Shown here one piece after another: positions 1 through 7,425 of a DNA stretch of 13,477 nt (positions are counted from its first letter, which is position 1; every line of letters begins with the position of its first letter). The notes under the pieces are model-generated. The model saw only the letters and a list, made by a program, of their open reading frames with translations. It made no database searches and had not been told where the DNA came from. Where the stretch lies: the NCBI GenBank assembly GCA_005889395.1, contig VBFX01000060.1, positions 1 through 13,477 of the forward strand, given 5' to 3'. Origin of the DNA: Chloroflexota bacterium. GTDB lineage: Bacteria > Chloroflexota > Dormibacteria > CF-121. The translations under genes were made by a program, and so were the position numbers.

Positions 1-290
1 TGGTTCGCCGCCAGACGGAATCGGGCTGGGAGACAGCGGACGTATCAATTCCCGCCGTGCTGACGCTGAAGGAAGGCATCAACCTGCCGCGCTACCCCTC
101 CCTTCCGGGACGGCTGAAGGCGAAGAAGAAGGAGATCGAGCGCAGCAAGCCACAGTGGCAGGATGGCGGGCTTACGAAGATCCGCCTCAAGCTGCCCGTG
201 CAGGCCGAACACACGGTCGAGATCCTCGGGAAGAATGGCGATGCGGGAGCCCAGCTAGTTGAAGTGTTTCAGCGGCTGCGGTTGCTCTGA
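1..290 (+). CDS. etfB: Electron transfer flavoprotein subunit beta (3' part)
   Basis: This is the C-terminal part of an ETF beta subunit; the gene enters from the left edge with its first whole codon at base 3. ETF is a soluble FAD/AMP heterodimer that passes electrons from dehydrogenases to the quinone pool through ETF:quinone oxidoreductase. The visible protein carries the ETF-beta signature region: a strand with SIPAVLTLKEG, then LPRYPSLPGRLKAKKK, and an acidic/basic tail near KPQWQDGG. The stop TGA (288-290) lies two bases before the ATG of etfA, the usual etfB-etfA order for a cotranscribed pair. The partner dehydrogenase is probably upstream of the window. The family call is firm. Which dehydrogenase it serves, and whether it is a bifurcating type, cannot be told from this fragment. 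Confidence 0.93.
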   Translation, partial: VRRQTESGWETADVSIPAVLTLKEGINLPRYPSLPGRLKAKKKEIERSKPQWQDGGLTKIRLKLPVQAEHTVEILGKNGDAGAQLVEVFQRLRLL

Positions 291-292
291 CC

Positions 293-1288
293 ATGGTCCT
301 CGCGTTTATCGAGCACGTCGCGGGAGCGCCGACCATGCTGTCCCTCGAGGTGCTCACGATGGCAAACCGCCTCGCTCGCGAGATGGACACCCAGCTTGAG
401 GCCGTCGCGATTGGTGCTCAAGCAACGGCCGCCGCCGGGATCCTCTCCTCGTACGGGGTGAGCACCCTGCATGTCGCCGACGATCAACGGTTGGACGACT
501 ACGCGTCGGCAGCCTGGGCGCACGCGATTGCCGAGTTCGCGGGCCAGGTCAACCCGCGAGTCATGATCGGGACGGCGAGCGACCGCGGCGGCGAAGTCAT
601 GGCGCACGTCGCCGCGCGCATGACCTTGCCGATGGCCGCCAACTGCACCGAGATCGTGCCCGGTGATCCCTTCACCGTGACGCGGCAGCGTTGGGGTGGC
701 AGCCTGCTTGAGGAAGCGCACCTCAACGGCACGATCAAGCTGTTGACGCTCGCGCCCCACGCACTGGCGGCCGAGACGTCGCCCAGCCGCACCCAGGTCG
801 TGACTGCTGCCTTTTCGCCGGCGCTGGACGACAAGGACTTTCGTGTGCGACTTAAGCCGCAGGTCGAGGCCGAAACCGGAAAAATCTCGCTCGCGCAGGC
901 GCGCGTCGTCGTCGGCGGGGGCCGGGGTGTGGGCAGTGCGGAAGGCTTCGCCGCGCTGGAGGAGCTCGCCGGCCTGCTCGGCGGCGCGGTCGGCTGCTCG
1001 CGGGCGGTGACCAGCCTCGGGTGGCGGCCGCACAGTGACCAGGTCGGCCAGACCGGGACCCGGATCGCGCCGGATCTCTACATCGCGTGCGGCATCAGCG
1101 GTGCGATTCAGCACATGGTTGGGTGCCGGGCAGCCAAGCACATCCTCGCCATCAACACGGATCCCGCCGCGCCGATCGTGGCCCAGGCCGACTATGCGGT
1201 GATCGGCGACGTCCAGAAAGTGCTCTCGGCGGTCAACGCCGAGGTCCGACGGGTCAAGGCGGGCGAGCCGAGCCGAAGTCCTGCTTGA
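293..1288 (+). CDS. etfA: Electron transfer flavoprotein subunit alpha
   Basis: The alpha subunit of ETF is complete at 331 residues, a normal length for the family. The N-terminal half (about 1-195) is the adenine-nucleotide-hydrolase-like fold. The C-terminal FAD domain is clear: GGGRGV at 208-213, SR at 236-237, QVGQTG at 250-255, ACGISGAIQH at 265-274 and a NTDPAAPI segment at 288-295. These are the classic FAD-contacting loops. The ATG is two bases after the etfB stop, so the pair is translated together. The gene ends just before the promoter of the next operon, so etfBA may be a separate unit that is partly read through. With sarcosine and methyl-THF oxidation genes alongside, ETF is a plausible electron acceptor for a methylamine dehydrogenase or for MetF, but that is inference. 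Confidence 0.96.
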   Translation: MVLAFIEHVAGAPTMLSLEVLTMANRLAREMDTQLEAVAIGAQATAAAGILSSYGVSTLHVADDQRLDDYASAAWAHAIAEFAGQVNPRVMIGTASDRGGEVMAHVAARMTLPMAANCTEIVPGDPFTVTRQRWGGSLLEEAHLNGTIKLLTLAPHALAAETSPSRTQVVTAAFSPALDDKDFRVRLKPQVEAETGKISLAQARVVVGGGRGVGSAEGFAALEELAGLLGGAVGCSRAVTSLGWRPHSDQVGQTGTRIAPDLYIACGISGAIQHMVGCRAAKHILAINTDPAAPIVAQADYAVIGDVQKVLSAVNAEVRRVKAGEPSRSPA

Positions 1289-1289
1289 G

Positions 1290-1304
1290 GGGCTTGCCAA
1301 GCCC
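1290..1304. promoter_or_regulatory. Candidate operator: 15-bp perfect palindrome
   Basis: The sequence GGGCTTGCCAAGCCC is a perfect palindrome with 7-bp half-sites around one central base. It begins two bases after the etfA stop and covers the -35 hexamer of the promoter in front of the IclR-type gene. A 7+1+7 layout matches the 15-bp boxes described for E. coli IclR. The likely reading is that the adjacent regulator binds here and represses its own operon. A terminator for etfA is less likely because the bases after it on the plus strand are A-rich, not T-rich. Confidence 0.5.
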
Positions 1305-1322
1305 AAAAACCGGCGGTATAGT
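1294..1322 (+). promoter_or_regulatory. Sigma70-type promoter for the one-carbon operon
   Basis: A -35 box TTGCCA (1294-1299) and a -10 box TATAGT (1317-1322) are separated by exactly 17 bases. Each differs from consensus at one position. It lies in the only plus-strand gap of any size in the window. The -10 ends nine bases before the ATG at 1332, so the transcript would have almost no leader. No Shine-Dalgarno sequence is visible in front of that ATG, which agrees with leaderless translation of the regulator. Confidence 0.65.
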
Positions 1323-1331
1323 TGTTGTGCC

Positions 1332-2120
1332 ATGAGCACCGGTTTCGTGACGCGCAACAAAGTGCAATCGCTGGATCGAGCGCTCGAGATCCTAAAGCTC
1401 CTGGGAACCGAGCCGGAAATGCGGGTCACGGACCTGGCGCGCCGGCTCGAGGTGCACAAGTCGACCGTCTTCCGCCTGCTGTCCACGCTCCAGGAGCATG
1501 GCCTGGTCGAGCAGAACCCTAGCACCGAGAAATACCGTCTTGGCTACGGCCTGGTGCGCCTGGCGGGCTCGGTTGTTTCCGAGCTCGACCTCGCTCGGGT
1601 CGCGCGCCCGGTACTTGAGGAACTCGCGCTGCGCACCGGCGAGACCGTCAACCTGGCGATCCTCCAGGGGAGCCAGGTAGTGAACATCGACCAGATCGCG
1701 GCGCCCAACCTGGTCGTCAACGTCAACTGGGTCGGCAAACAGACGCCACTCCACGCCACGTCGAACGGCAAAGTCCTGCTCGCGTACCTACCGCAGGCAG
1801 AGCGTCAGCAACTCCTCGCCGGGACGCTACCCCGACTGACGCCTCGAACCATTACCGACCCACGCACGCTCGAGAAGCAGCTCCGCCGCGTGGTCGAGGA
1901 GGGTTACGCGTTCACCCTCGAAGAACTCGAGCTCGGGTTGAATGCCGTGGCCGCCCCCGTGCGGGCCGCCGACGGACGAGTCCAGGCGGCGGTCAGTGTG
2001 GCCGGGCCCTCGTACCGCGTGACCCCCCAGCGGCTCACGGAGCTTGGTGATTTGACGAAAGAGGCGGGCGAGGCCATCTCGCGACGAATGGGCTACATCC
2101 CTGGAGGAGGCGAGGCATGA
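1332..2120 (+). CDS. IclR family transcriptional regulator
   Basis: This 262-residue protein has the standard IclR layout. A winged helix-turn-helix spans about residues 11-75 (VQSLDRALEILKLL, then VTDLARRLEVHKSTVFRLL as the recognition unit, then a KYRLGYG wing). An effector-binding GAF-like domain spans about 85-255, with LHATSNGKVLLAYL and a late ELELGLNAVAAPV segment typical of the ligand pocket. It is the first gene of the operon and its TGA overlaps the ATG of the corrinoid protein gene (ATGA), so it is cotranscribed with the pathway. IclR proteins sense small organic molecules. Here a methylated amine or a breakdown product is a fair guess. The ATG sits directly downstream of the promoter with no ribosome binding site, suggesting a leaderless start. 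Confidence 0.95.
   Translation: MSTGFVTRNKVQSLDRALEILKLLGTEPEMRVTDLARRLEVHKSTVFRLLSTLQEHGLVEQNPSTEKYRLGYGLVRLAGSVVSELDLARVARPVLEELALRTGETVNLAILQGSQVVNIDQIAAPNLVVNVNWVGKQTPLHATSNGKVLLAYLPQAERQQLLAGTLPRLTPRTITDPRTLEKQLRRVVEEGYAFTLEELELGLNAVAAPVRAADGRVQAAVSVAGPSYRVTPQRLTELGDLTKEAGEAISRRMGYIPGGGEA
2103..2110 (+). promoter_or_regulatory. Strong Shine-Dalgarno for the corrinoid protein gene
   Basis: GGAGGAGG lies inside the end of the regulator gene, six bases before the ATG at 2117. It is a near-ideal ribosome binding site and contrasts with the regulator, which has none. The corrinoid protein may therefore be made in larger amounts than its own regulator from the same transcript. Confidence 0.7.
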
Positions 2121-2833
2121 GTCGGGAAGAGGAGATTCGACAGGAACTGTTCGATCACACGCTCAACGGGCACGCGCCCGAGGTGAAGGCTCTGACCGAG
2201 GAAGCGCTCAAGCTCGGCATGGATCCGATGGACATCCTCTTCAAGGCACTGATCCCATCGCTGGAGGAGGTCGGCCGCCGATTCGAGAAAGGTGACTTCT
2301 TCGTGCCCGAGATGCTGATTGCAGCGCGCGCGATGCAGGGAGCGCTCGTGATTCTGCGGCCGTTGATCGCGGAGACCGGCGCCAAACCGATTGGAAAGTA
2401 CGTCATCGGCACCGTCAAGGGCGACATCCACGACATCGGCAAGAACCTGGTGATCATCATGCTGGAGGGCGCCGGCTTCGAAGTCGTCGACCTCGGCGTC
2501 AACTGCCCGCCGGAGAAGTTCGTGGAAGCGGTGCGAACCAACGAACCGCACATCGTCGGCTTCTCGGCTTTTCTCACGACCACGATGCCGATGTTCAAGG
2601 TGAATATCCAGGCTCTGGAGAAGGCCGGCCTGCGCGACAAGGTCACCGTGATGGTTGGCGGCGCTCCGGTCACCGAGGAATACGCGAAGCTCGCCGGCGC
2701 CGACCACTACGCGCCCGACGCCTCCTTCGCCACCAGGATGGCCAAGCAGATCGTCGGCGCGGCGCAGGCCGCTGAGAACGCAGCACTGACTCAGGCGGTC
2801 GAGCTCATCGACAAGACGCTGCGTAAGGGCTAG
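2117..2833 (+). CDS. Corrinoid (cobalamin-binding) methyl-carrier protein, MtbC/MttC/MtgC type
   Basis: This 238-residue protein carries a methyl group on cobalamin between a substrate methyltransferase and a THF methyltransferase. Residues 1-88 are the helical cap domain with the motif FVPEML (62-67). Residues about 93-215 are the Rossmann-like B12 domain. The cobalt-ligand motif DxHxxG is exact: D103-I-H105-D-I-G108, with H105 the expected lower axial ligand. A VGGAPVTEEYA loop (180-190) completes the nucleotide-tail pocket. Length and layout match the stand-alone corrinoid proteins of methylamine, glycine betaine and methoxy-aromatic systems, not the large MetH. It is followed by MetV four bases downstream. 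The substrate is not shown by this protein, and its partner methyltransferase is missing from the window. Confidence 0.94.
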   Translation: MSREEEIRQELFDHTLNGHAPEVKALTEEALKLGMDPMDILFKALIPSLEEVGRRFEKGDFFVPEMLIAARAMQGALVILRPLIAETGAKPIGKYVIGTVKGDIHDIGKNLVIIMLEGAGFEVVDLGVNCPPEKFVEAVRTNEPHIVGFSAFLTTTMPMFKVNIQALEKAGLRDKVTVMVGGAPVTEEYAKLAGADHYAPDASFATRMAKQIVGAAQAAENAALTQAVELIDKTLRKG

Positions 2834-2837
2834 CACG

Positions 2838-3212
2838 GTGCGCGTCATCGAGCGCCTCGTGGTCGCCGTCGAGAAGCCGCTAAAGGAAGCGGTCTGGGAC
2901 TGCCGCATGTGCGGTCAGTGCATCCTGCACTCGACCGGCCTCAGCTGCCCGATGCGCTGCCCCAAGAATCTCCGCAACGGCCCCTGCGGCGGCGTGCGCG
3001 CCAACGGCAATTGCGAGGTCTATCCGGACCAGCGGTGCGTCTGGGTCGAAGCCTGGGAGGGCTCGCGGCGCTTGCCCGTCTTCAAGGATCACATCGAGCA
3101 CCTGCAGAAGCCCGTCGATTGGCAGCTGCAGGGAACCTCCTCGTGGATCAACCTCGCCAGTGGTCGAGACGGCGTCGCCCCAAAGGGTTGGGAGCCGCAT
3201 GCCAGCTCCTAG
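2838..3212 (+). CDS. metV: MetV, cysteine-rich methylene-THF reductase partner protein
   Basis: This 124-residue protein is the separate C-terminal-type domain of methylene-THF reductase (PF12225 family), which partners MetF in acetogens and many other bacteria. Eight cysteines are present at 22, 25, 28, 37, 41, 50, 59 and 67, spaced C-x2-C-x2-C-x8-C-x3-C-x8-C-x8-C-x7-C, with the family core CPKNLRNGPCGG (41-52). They probably bind iron-sulfur or zinc and hand electrons to or from the flavin of MetF. Translation starts at GTG 2838 with an AAGGG about eight bases upstream. The 3' end overlaps the start of metF by 14 bases. In acetogens MetV is tied to HdrABC or RnfC2 proteins, and none is encoded here. 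Confidence 0.88.
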   Translation: MRVIERLVVAVEKPLKEAVWDCRMCGQCILHSTGLSCPMRCPKNLRNGPCGGVRANGNCEVYPDQRCVWVEAWEGSRRLPVFKDHIEHLQKPVDWQLQGTSSWINLASGRDGVAPKGWEPHASS

Positions 3213-4152
3213 CCGACTTGCCGGATTGCTGCGCGCCGGCCGCTTCGTGGTCACCGCCGAGCTTACGTCCACCAATAGCGCCGATCCCGAGGCCACCTGG
3301 CGGCTGGCCGAGGTCCTGCGAGGATCGGTCGACGCCGTCAACTGCACCGACAACACCGGCGCCCATGTCCACATGTCGTCGCTGGCCGCGGCCCATCTCC
3401 TGGTGGAGAAAGGGATCGAGCCCATCATGCAGCTGACGGTCCGCGACCGGAATCGGCTCGCCCTGCAGGCGGACCTGCTCGGTGCCGCGGCGCTCGGCGT
3501 CCGCAACATCGTGTTGATGAGCGGCGACGATGTGACCGCCGGCGATCATCCCGAAGCTCGCCGGATCTATGACATCGATTCGATGCAGCTCATTGAAGTC
3601 GCCGCCGGCATGCGCGATCGCGGTGTCTACCTGAGTGGGCGAAAACTCGAACAGGCCCCGTCCTTCTTCATCGGCGCGGTAGAGAATCCCTTCGCGCCTC
3701 CGCTGGAATTCCGCCCGCTACGGCTCCAGAAGAAAGTCCGGGCCGGCGCCGATTTCATTCAGACACAGCTGGTCTTCGACGCGCCGCTCTTCACGCGCTT
3801 TATGTCGATTGTGGGCGACCTCGGCCTCCTCGACAAGGTGTTCATCATTCCCTCGATCGGCATCCCGCGCTCGGCTCGCAGTGCTCGCTACATGCGCGAG
3901 AAGGTCCCGGGATTGCACGTGCCGGACGCGGTCGTCGACCGGCTCGAGAAGACGCCGCCCGCCCGCCAGTCCCAGGAAGGCATTCAGATCGCGGTCGAGC
4001 TCGTCAAGGCCGTGCGCGAGATCCCCGGCGTGGCGGGCGTCCACCTGATCGGGATCAAGTGGGAGGAGGGCGTCGTGCAGGTGGCCGAGGCCGCGGGTCT
4101 CCTTCCGAGGCCGACCGTAAGTCCGCTGGCGACCGTCGGGGGGAGCCGTTGA
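3199..4152 (+). CDS. metF: Methylenetetrahydrofolate reductase, MetF family
   Basis: This flavin enzyme interconverts 5,10-methylene-THF and 5-methyl-THF. The frame is open from a GTG at 3160, but the ATG at 3199 is preferred. It has GGGAG (3190-3194) just upstream, and from it the protein (317 residues) begins in the usual place before the FVVTAEL strand with the catalytic-type glutamate E21. Other family landmarks follow in order: NCTDNTG, the QLTVRDRN strand, LMSGDD and GADFIQTQLVFD, which forms the folate/flavin pocket. It overlaps metV at its start and the methyltransferase gene at its end (TGATG). Given corrinoid and Fhs neighbours, it probably runs in the oxidative direction, with MetV and perhaps ETF taking the electrons. 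That direction is inference. Confidence 0.92.
   Translation: MPAPSRLAGLLRAGRFVVTAELTSTNSADPEATWRLAEVLRGSVDAVNCTDNTGAHVHMSSLAAAHLLVEKGIEPIMQLTVRDRNRLALQADLLGAAALGVRNIVLMSGDDVTAGDHPEARRIYDIDSMQLIEVAAGMRDRGVYLSGRKLEQAPSFFIGAVENPFAPPLEFRPLRLQKKVRAGADFIQTQLVFDAPLFTRFMSIVGDLGLLDKVFIIPSIGIPRSARSARYMREKVPGLHVPDAVVDRLEKTPPARQSQEGIQIAVELVKAVREIPGVAGVHLIGIKWEEGVVQVAEAAGLLPRPTVSPLATVGGSR
4138..4145 (+). promoter_or_regulatory. Shine-Dalgarno that fixes the methyltransferase start
   Basis: GGGGGGAG lies six bases before the ATG at 4152, which overlaps the metF stop as TGATG. This supports 4152 over the in-frame upstream GTG at 4059, which would add 31 low-complexity residues (Gly/Arg-rich) not expected at the start of this family. 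Confidence 0.65.
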
Positions 4153-5018
4153 TGCAAACCATCCTTCGTTCCCGCTCCCGAGAGGTCGTCATCTCCGGCG
4201 ACCGGCCATTCGTGATGATCGGCGAGCGGATCAATCCCACCGGACGCAAGGTCCTGGCCGCCGAGATGAAAGCCGGTGTGATGGATCGGGTCAGGTCCGA
4301 CGCCATCGCCCAGGTCGAGGCCGGTGCCCAGATGCTCGATGTCAACGCCGGCGTACCCCTGGTGGATGAGCCGGCGCTCCTGGTGGCGACGATCAAAGCC
4401 GTCGGCGAGGTGACCGATGTGCCGATCTGCATCGACTCATCGGTGATCGAGGCGCTCGAGGCTGCGCTGGCCGCCTACGAAGGCAAGGCCCTCGTCAACT
4501 CCGTCACCGCCGAGGACGAGCGCATGGACCGGATCCTGCCGGTCGTCAAGAAACACGGCGCCGCGGTGATCGGCATGAGCAACGACGAAACGGGCATCAC
4601 GATGGTGCCGCAGGAGCGGGTCGAGATCGCCCGCCGGATCATCGAGCGCGCGAAGTACTACGGCATCCCAGCGGAGGACGTCATCATCGACCCGATCGCG
4701 ATGACGGTCGCGGCCGACCCACAGGCCGGGCTCGTGACGCTGGAGACGATGCGGCTGATCAAAGAGCAACTCGGGAACAACATGATCTGCGGCGCTTCCA
4801 ACGTGTCGTTCGGCCTGCCGGACCGGCACATTCTGAACGCGGCCTTCTTCCCAGTTGCGATGCACGCGGGATTGACCTGCGCCATCACCAACCCGTTGGT
4901 GCCAGAAGTACGCAAGGCTGTGCAGGCCTCCGACCTTCTCCTTGGTCATGACGAATACGCCATGAACTGGATCTCGGCCTTCCGCGCCGAGCAGAAGAAG
5001 GCGGTCCCCGCCGGATGA
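4152..5018 (+). CDS. Methyltetrahydrofolate:corrinoid methyltransferase (AcsE-like)
   Basis: This 288-residue protein is a single pterin-binding TIM barrel of the dihydropteroate synthase fold. It moves a methyl group between THF and a corrinoid protein, here most likely from the B12 protein encoded upstream onto THF. Pterin-contact motifs are all visible: GERINPTGRK (24-33), LDVNAGVP (62-69), CIDSS (93-97), VNSV (115-118), DPIAMTV (180-186) and GASNVSFGLP (214-223). The last carries the asparagine (N217) that corresponds to the one shown in AcsE to act in methyl transfer. Length matches AcsE and not the larger MetH. The 3' end overlaps the RACo gene (ATGA). In acetogens the enzyme runs toward the corrinoid; here the demethylating direction is inferred from context. 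Confidence 0.9.
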   Translation: MQTILRSRSREVVISGDRPFVMIGERINPTGRKVLAAEMKAGVMDRVRSDAIAQVEAGAQMLDVNAGVPLVDEPALLVATIKAVGEVTDVPICIDSSVIEALEAALAAYEGKALVNSVTAEDERMDRILPVVKKHGAAVIGMSNDETGITMVPQERVEIARRIIERAKYYGIPAEDVIIDPIAMTVAADPQAGLVTLETMRLIKEQLGNNMICGASNVSFGLPDRHILNAAFFPVAMHAGLTCAITNPLVPEVRKAVQASDLLLGHDEYAMNWISAFRAEQKKAVPAG

Positions 5019-6841
5019 TCCAGAAAAAGCTCGAAGTCATCTACAAGCCGTTCGACAAGGCAACCCGGGTACCGCCAGGGACGACGTTGTTCAGTGCCGC
5101 GCACTGGATCGGGCTTCCGATCGACTCCACCTGCGGTGGCCGCGGCACCTGCGGCAAATGCAAGGTGCAGGTGCTCGAGGGCGGCGCAGAGATCACGATT
5201 GCCGATCGAAAGCAACTGAGGCTGGGGGAACTCGAGGCCGGTTGGCGACTCTCTTGCCAGGCCAAGGTCTACGAGGACACGACGGTTACGGTGCCGGAGC
5301 TCCTACGAGTTCCGAAGGCCGCGACCATGGGCGTCAACCGGCTGGTGCTGCTCGATCCCAACGTCCGGAAGGTCTACGTGGAGCTGACCGAGCCGGATCT
5401 CGAGGACCAGCGCAGCGACATCGAGCGACTCCGCGACGCCCTCACCGCCGAGGGCTTCGACATGAAGGCCGACCTTCGCGTCCTTCGCACGCTCCCTGCC
5501 CTGCTTCGCGGCGCTGAGTTCAAGGTTACGGCCGTGCTTGGCGGCGATCAGCTGATCGCCGTCGAACCGGGCGACACGCGCGAGGAGAGCTACGGTGTCG
5601 CCTTCGACCTGGGCACCACGACGGTCGTCGGCACGCTGATGAACCTGCGCACGGGAATGGCGGAGGCCGTCCGGTCGACGCTCAACGGCCAGGCACCGTT
5701 CGGCGCCGACGTCATCTCCCGGATCAGCCACGGCATGCAGGGCGATGAGGCCAAGGCGGAGCTGCGCGAGGCCATTCAGCGCACCATGAACACGGTCCTG
5801 CAGGAGCTCTACGAATCCGCCGGCGCTGCGCGTGAGCGCGTCTACGAAACCGTCGTCGTCGGCAACGCGACGATGCTGCATCTGCTGCTCGGCATCGACG
5901 CGACGCCGATCTCGATGATGCCGTTCACGCCCGCCTTCCGCGAACCGCTCTATCTCCCCGCCCGCGAGGTGGGCCTCGACATTCATCCCGGTGGGTACGT
6001 CCAGACGCTGCCGGTGATCGGCGCCTACGTGGGCGCGGATATCGTCGCGGGCGTCGTGGCCACCGGGCTCGCCCGCGAGGACAAGCTCCGGGTCTTCGTG
6101 GACGTCGGGACCAACGGCGAGATCGTGCTCGGCTCGGTCAAGCGCGTCCTCTGCACCGCGGCGCCCGCCGGCCCCGCGTTCGAGGGTAGCCAGATCCGTT
6201 GCGGCATGCGCGCGACCGACGGCGCCATCGAAGGCGTGACCCTGAGCGACCATGTCGAGCTCCAGGTGATCGGCGGTGACATCCCGCCCAAAGGGATTTG
6301 CGGCTCGGGCCTCGTCGACACCGTGGCACAGCTCCGGCTCGTCGGCCTGCTCGACGCCGGCGGCAAGATGCGCAGCCGCGAAGAGGTCCCGGAACATCCC
6401 CTCTCAGACCGGCTGATCACGATCGATGGCGTGCGCGCCTTCCTCCTCGCCGAGAACGTCTACCTCAGCCAGCGTGACGTACGCGAGCTGCAATTCGGAA
6501 AGGGATCGATCGCCACCGGCATCAAGGTCTTGATGGACGTTATGGGCGTGACCGTCGCCGACCTGGACGAAGTCCTGCTCGGCGGCTCGTTCGGCTCCTA
6601 CCTGAACCCGGAGAGCGCGAAGATCATCGGACTGGTGCCGCCGGTCGACGTCGACCGCATCCTGTCGGTGGGCAACACCGCCGGCGAGGGCGCCAAGATG
6701 TCGCTCCTCTCCTTCCGCGAGCGGCAGGTTGCCTTCGAGCTGCCCGACAAGATCGAGTACGTCGAGTTGTCCGGCCGCTCGGACTTCAATGATTCGTTCG
6801 TGTCGGTGCTGCAGTTTCCGGAGCTGGAGACGTTGCGGTGA
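5015..6841 (+). CDS. RACo-type reductive activator of corrinoid proteins (2Fe-2S + DUF4445/ASKHA)
   Basis: This 608-residue protein reactivates corrinoid proteins whose Co(I) has been oxidised to Co(II), using ATP and an electron from its iron-sulfur cluster. The N-terminus (about 1-95) is a plant-type ferredoxin domain with cysteines C40, C46, C49 and C81 in the [2Fe-2S] pattern. A linker and middle domain follow to about 190. The rest is the ASKHA ATPase part: DLGTTT (198-203), VVGNATMLHL (281-290), VDVGTNGEI (362-370), AAPAGPAFEG (382-391), CGSG (429-432) and LLGGSFGSYL (521-530), which are the phosphate and hinge motifs. It is fused to the operon by ATGA and GTGA overlaps on either side. 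Such an activator is expected to be especially needed in a cell that also uses oxygen. Confidence 0.93.
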   Translation: MIQKKLEVIYKPFDKATRVPPGTTLFSAAHWIGLPIDSTCGGRGTCGKCKVQVLEGGAEITIADRKQLRLGELEAGWRLSCQAKVYEDTTVTVPELLRVPKAATMGVNRLVLLDPNVRKVYVELTEPDLEDQRSDIERLRDALTAEGFDMKADLRVLRTLPALLRGAEFKVTAVLGGDQLIAVEPGDTREESYGVAFDLGTTTVVGTLMNLRTGMAEAVRSTLNGQAPFGADVISRISHGMQGDEAKAELREAIQRTMNTVLQELYESAGAARERVYETVVVGNATMLHLLLGIDATPISMMPFTPAFREPLYLPAREVGLDIHPGGYVQTLPVIGAYVGADIVAGVVATGLAREDKLRVFVDVGTNGEIVLGSVKRVLCTAAPAGPAFEGSQIRCGMRATDGAIEGVTLSDHVELQVIGGDIPPKGICGSGLVDTVAQLRLVGLLDAGGKMRSREEVPEHPLSDRLITIDGVRAFLLAENVYLSQRDVRELQFGKGSIATGIKVLMDVMGVTVADLDEVLLGGSFGSYLNPESAKIIGLVPPVDVDRILSVGNTAGEGAKMSLLSFRERQVAFELPDKIEYVELSGRSDFNDSFVSVLQFPELETLR

Positions 6842-7425
6842 AGAACCTCGCCCTGCTGATCTGTGGAGCCCTCGGGAAAGAGGTCAAGACCATCGTGGAC
6901 GAGCACGGCTGGGATGTCGACATCTATGGCGTGCCCGCCATGCATCACTTCTATCCAAAGAAGATCGTGGAAGCCGTCGATCGGAAACTCGAACAACTGT
7001 CGAGCGGATATCACCAGGTCGTGGTCGTCTACGGCGATTGCGGCACCGCCGGCGCGCTCGAACCGGTTCTCGATCGCTACGGGGCGGTGCGGGTACGCGG
7101 ACCCCACTGCTACGAGATGTTTGCCGGCAGCGACTTCGATCGGATTGCGGACGGGCGCCCGGCGACGTTCTTCCTGACCGACTGGCTGGTGCGCAACTTC
7201 GAACGGGCCGTTGTCCGCGGGCTTGGCCTCGACCGGTATCCCGAGCTCAAGCCGGTCTACTTCCAGAACTACACGGACCTTCTCTATCTCGCTCAGTTTG
7301 TGGACCCTCGCCTCACCGAAAAGGCACAGGAAATCGCGACCTATCTCGGGTTGCCGCTCGAGGTGCGGCACGTCGGGTTCGGCCAGCTCGAGACCCGGCT
7401 CGCGGAGCTCGTCGAGGCCGCGTGA
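6838..7425 (+). CDS. DUF1638 domain-containing protein
   Basis: This 195-residue protein is recognised as DUF1638, a family of unknown biochemical function often found beside corrinoid methyltransferase genes. The start is GTG at 6838, overlapping the RACo stop. Conserved-looking cysteine and histidine positions stand out: C9 in ICGALG, H36-H37 in the PAMHHFYP region, C68 in VYGDCGTAG and H90-C91 in GPHCYE, followed by an aromatic YTDLLYLAQ stretch near 160. Such Cys/His sites could hold a metal or contact a corrinoid. No signal peptide or membrane segment is seen, so it should be cytoplasmic. Its place between RACo and Fhs suggests a role in corrinoid maturation, methyl transfer or repair. 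That is inference; no function is proven by the sequence. Confidence 0.85.
   Translation: MKNLALLICGALGKEVKTIVDEHGWDVDIYGVPAMHHFYPKKIVEAVDRKLEQLSSGYHQVVVVYGDCGTAGALEPVLDRYGAVRVRGPHCYEMFAGSDFDRIADGRPATFFLTDWLVRNFERAVVRGLGLDRYPELKPVYFQNYTDLLYLAQFVDPRLTEKAQEIATYLGLPLEVRHVGFGQLETRLAELVEAA

Noticed and set aside
1290..1310. The palindrome after etfA as an intrinsic terminator.
   Set aside because: It is followed by an A-run and not a T-run on the plus strand, and it overlaps a good -35 box, so an operator is the better reading.
269..1525. A 418-codon open frame on the minus strand opposite etfA and iclR.
   Set aside because: Low-complexity Arg/His/Asp composition, and it runs across a promoter and two well-supported plus-strand genes. 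No recognisable family.
3160..3198. Upstream GTG start for metF.
   Set aside because: It would overlap metV by over 50 bases and add 13 residues without family similarity. The ATG at 3199 has a close GGGAG.
4059..4151. Upstream GTG start for the methyltransferase gene.
   Set aside because: The added 31 residues are Gly/Arg-rich and overlap the well-conserved end of metF. The ATG at 4152 has GGGGGGAG six bases upstream and a TGATG junction.
5303..6397. A 364-codon open frame on the minus strand opposite RACo.
   Set aside because: Composition is typical of an antisense frame in G+C-rich DNA, and RACo motifs fill the plus strand across the whole interval.
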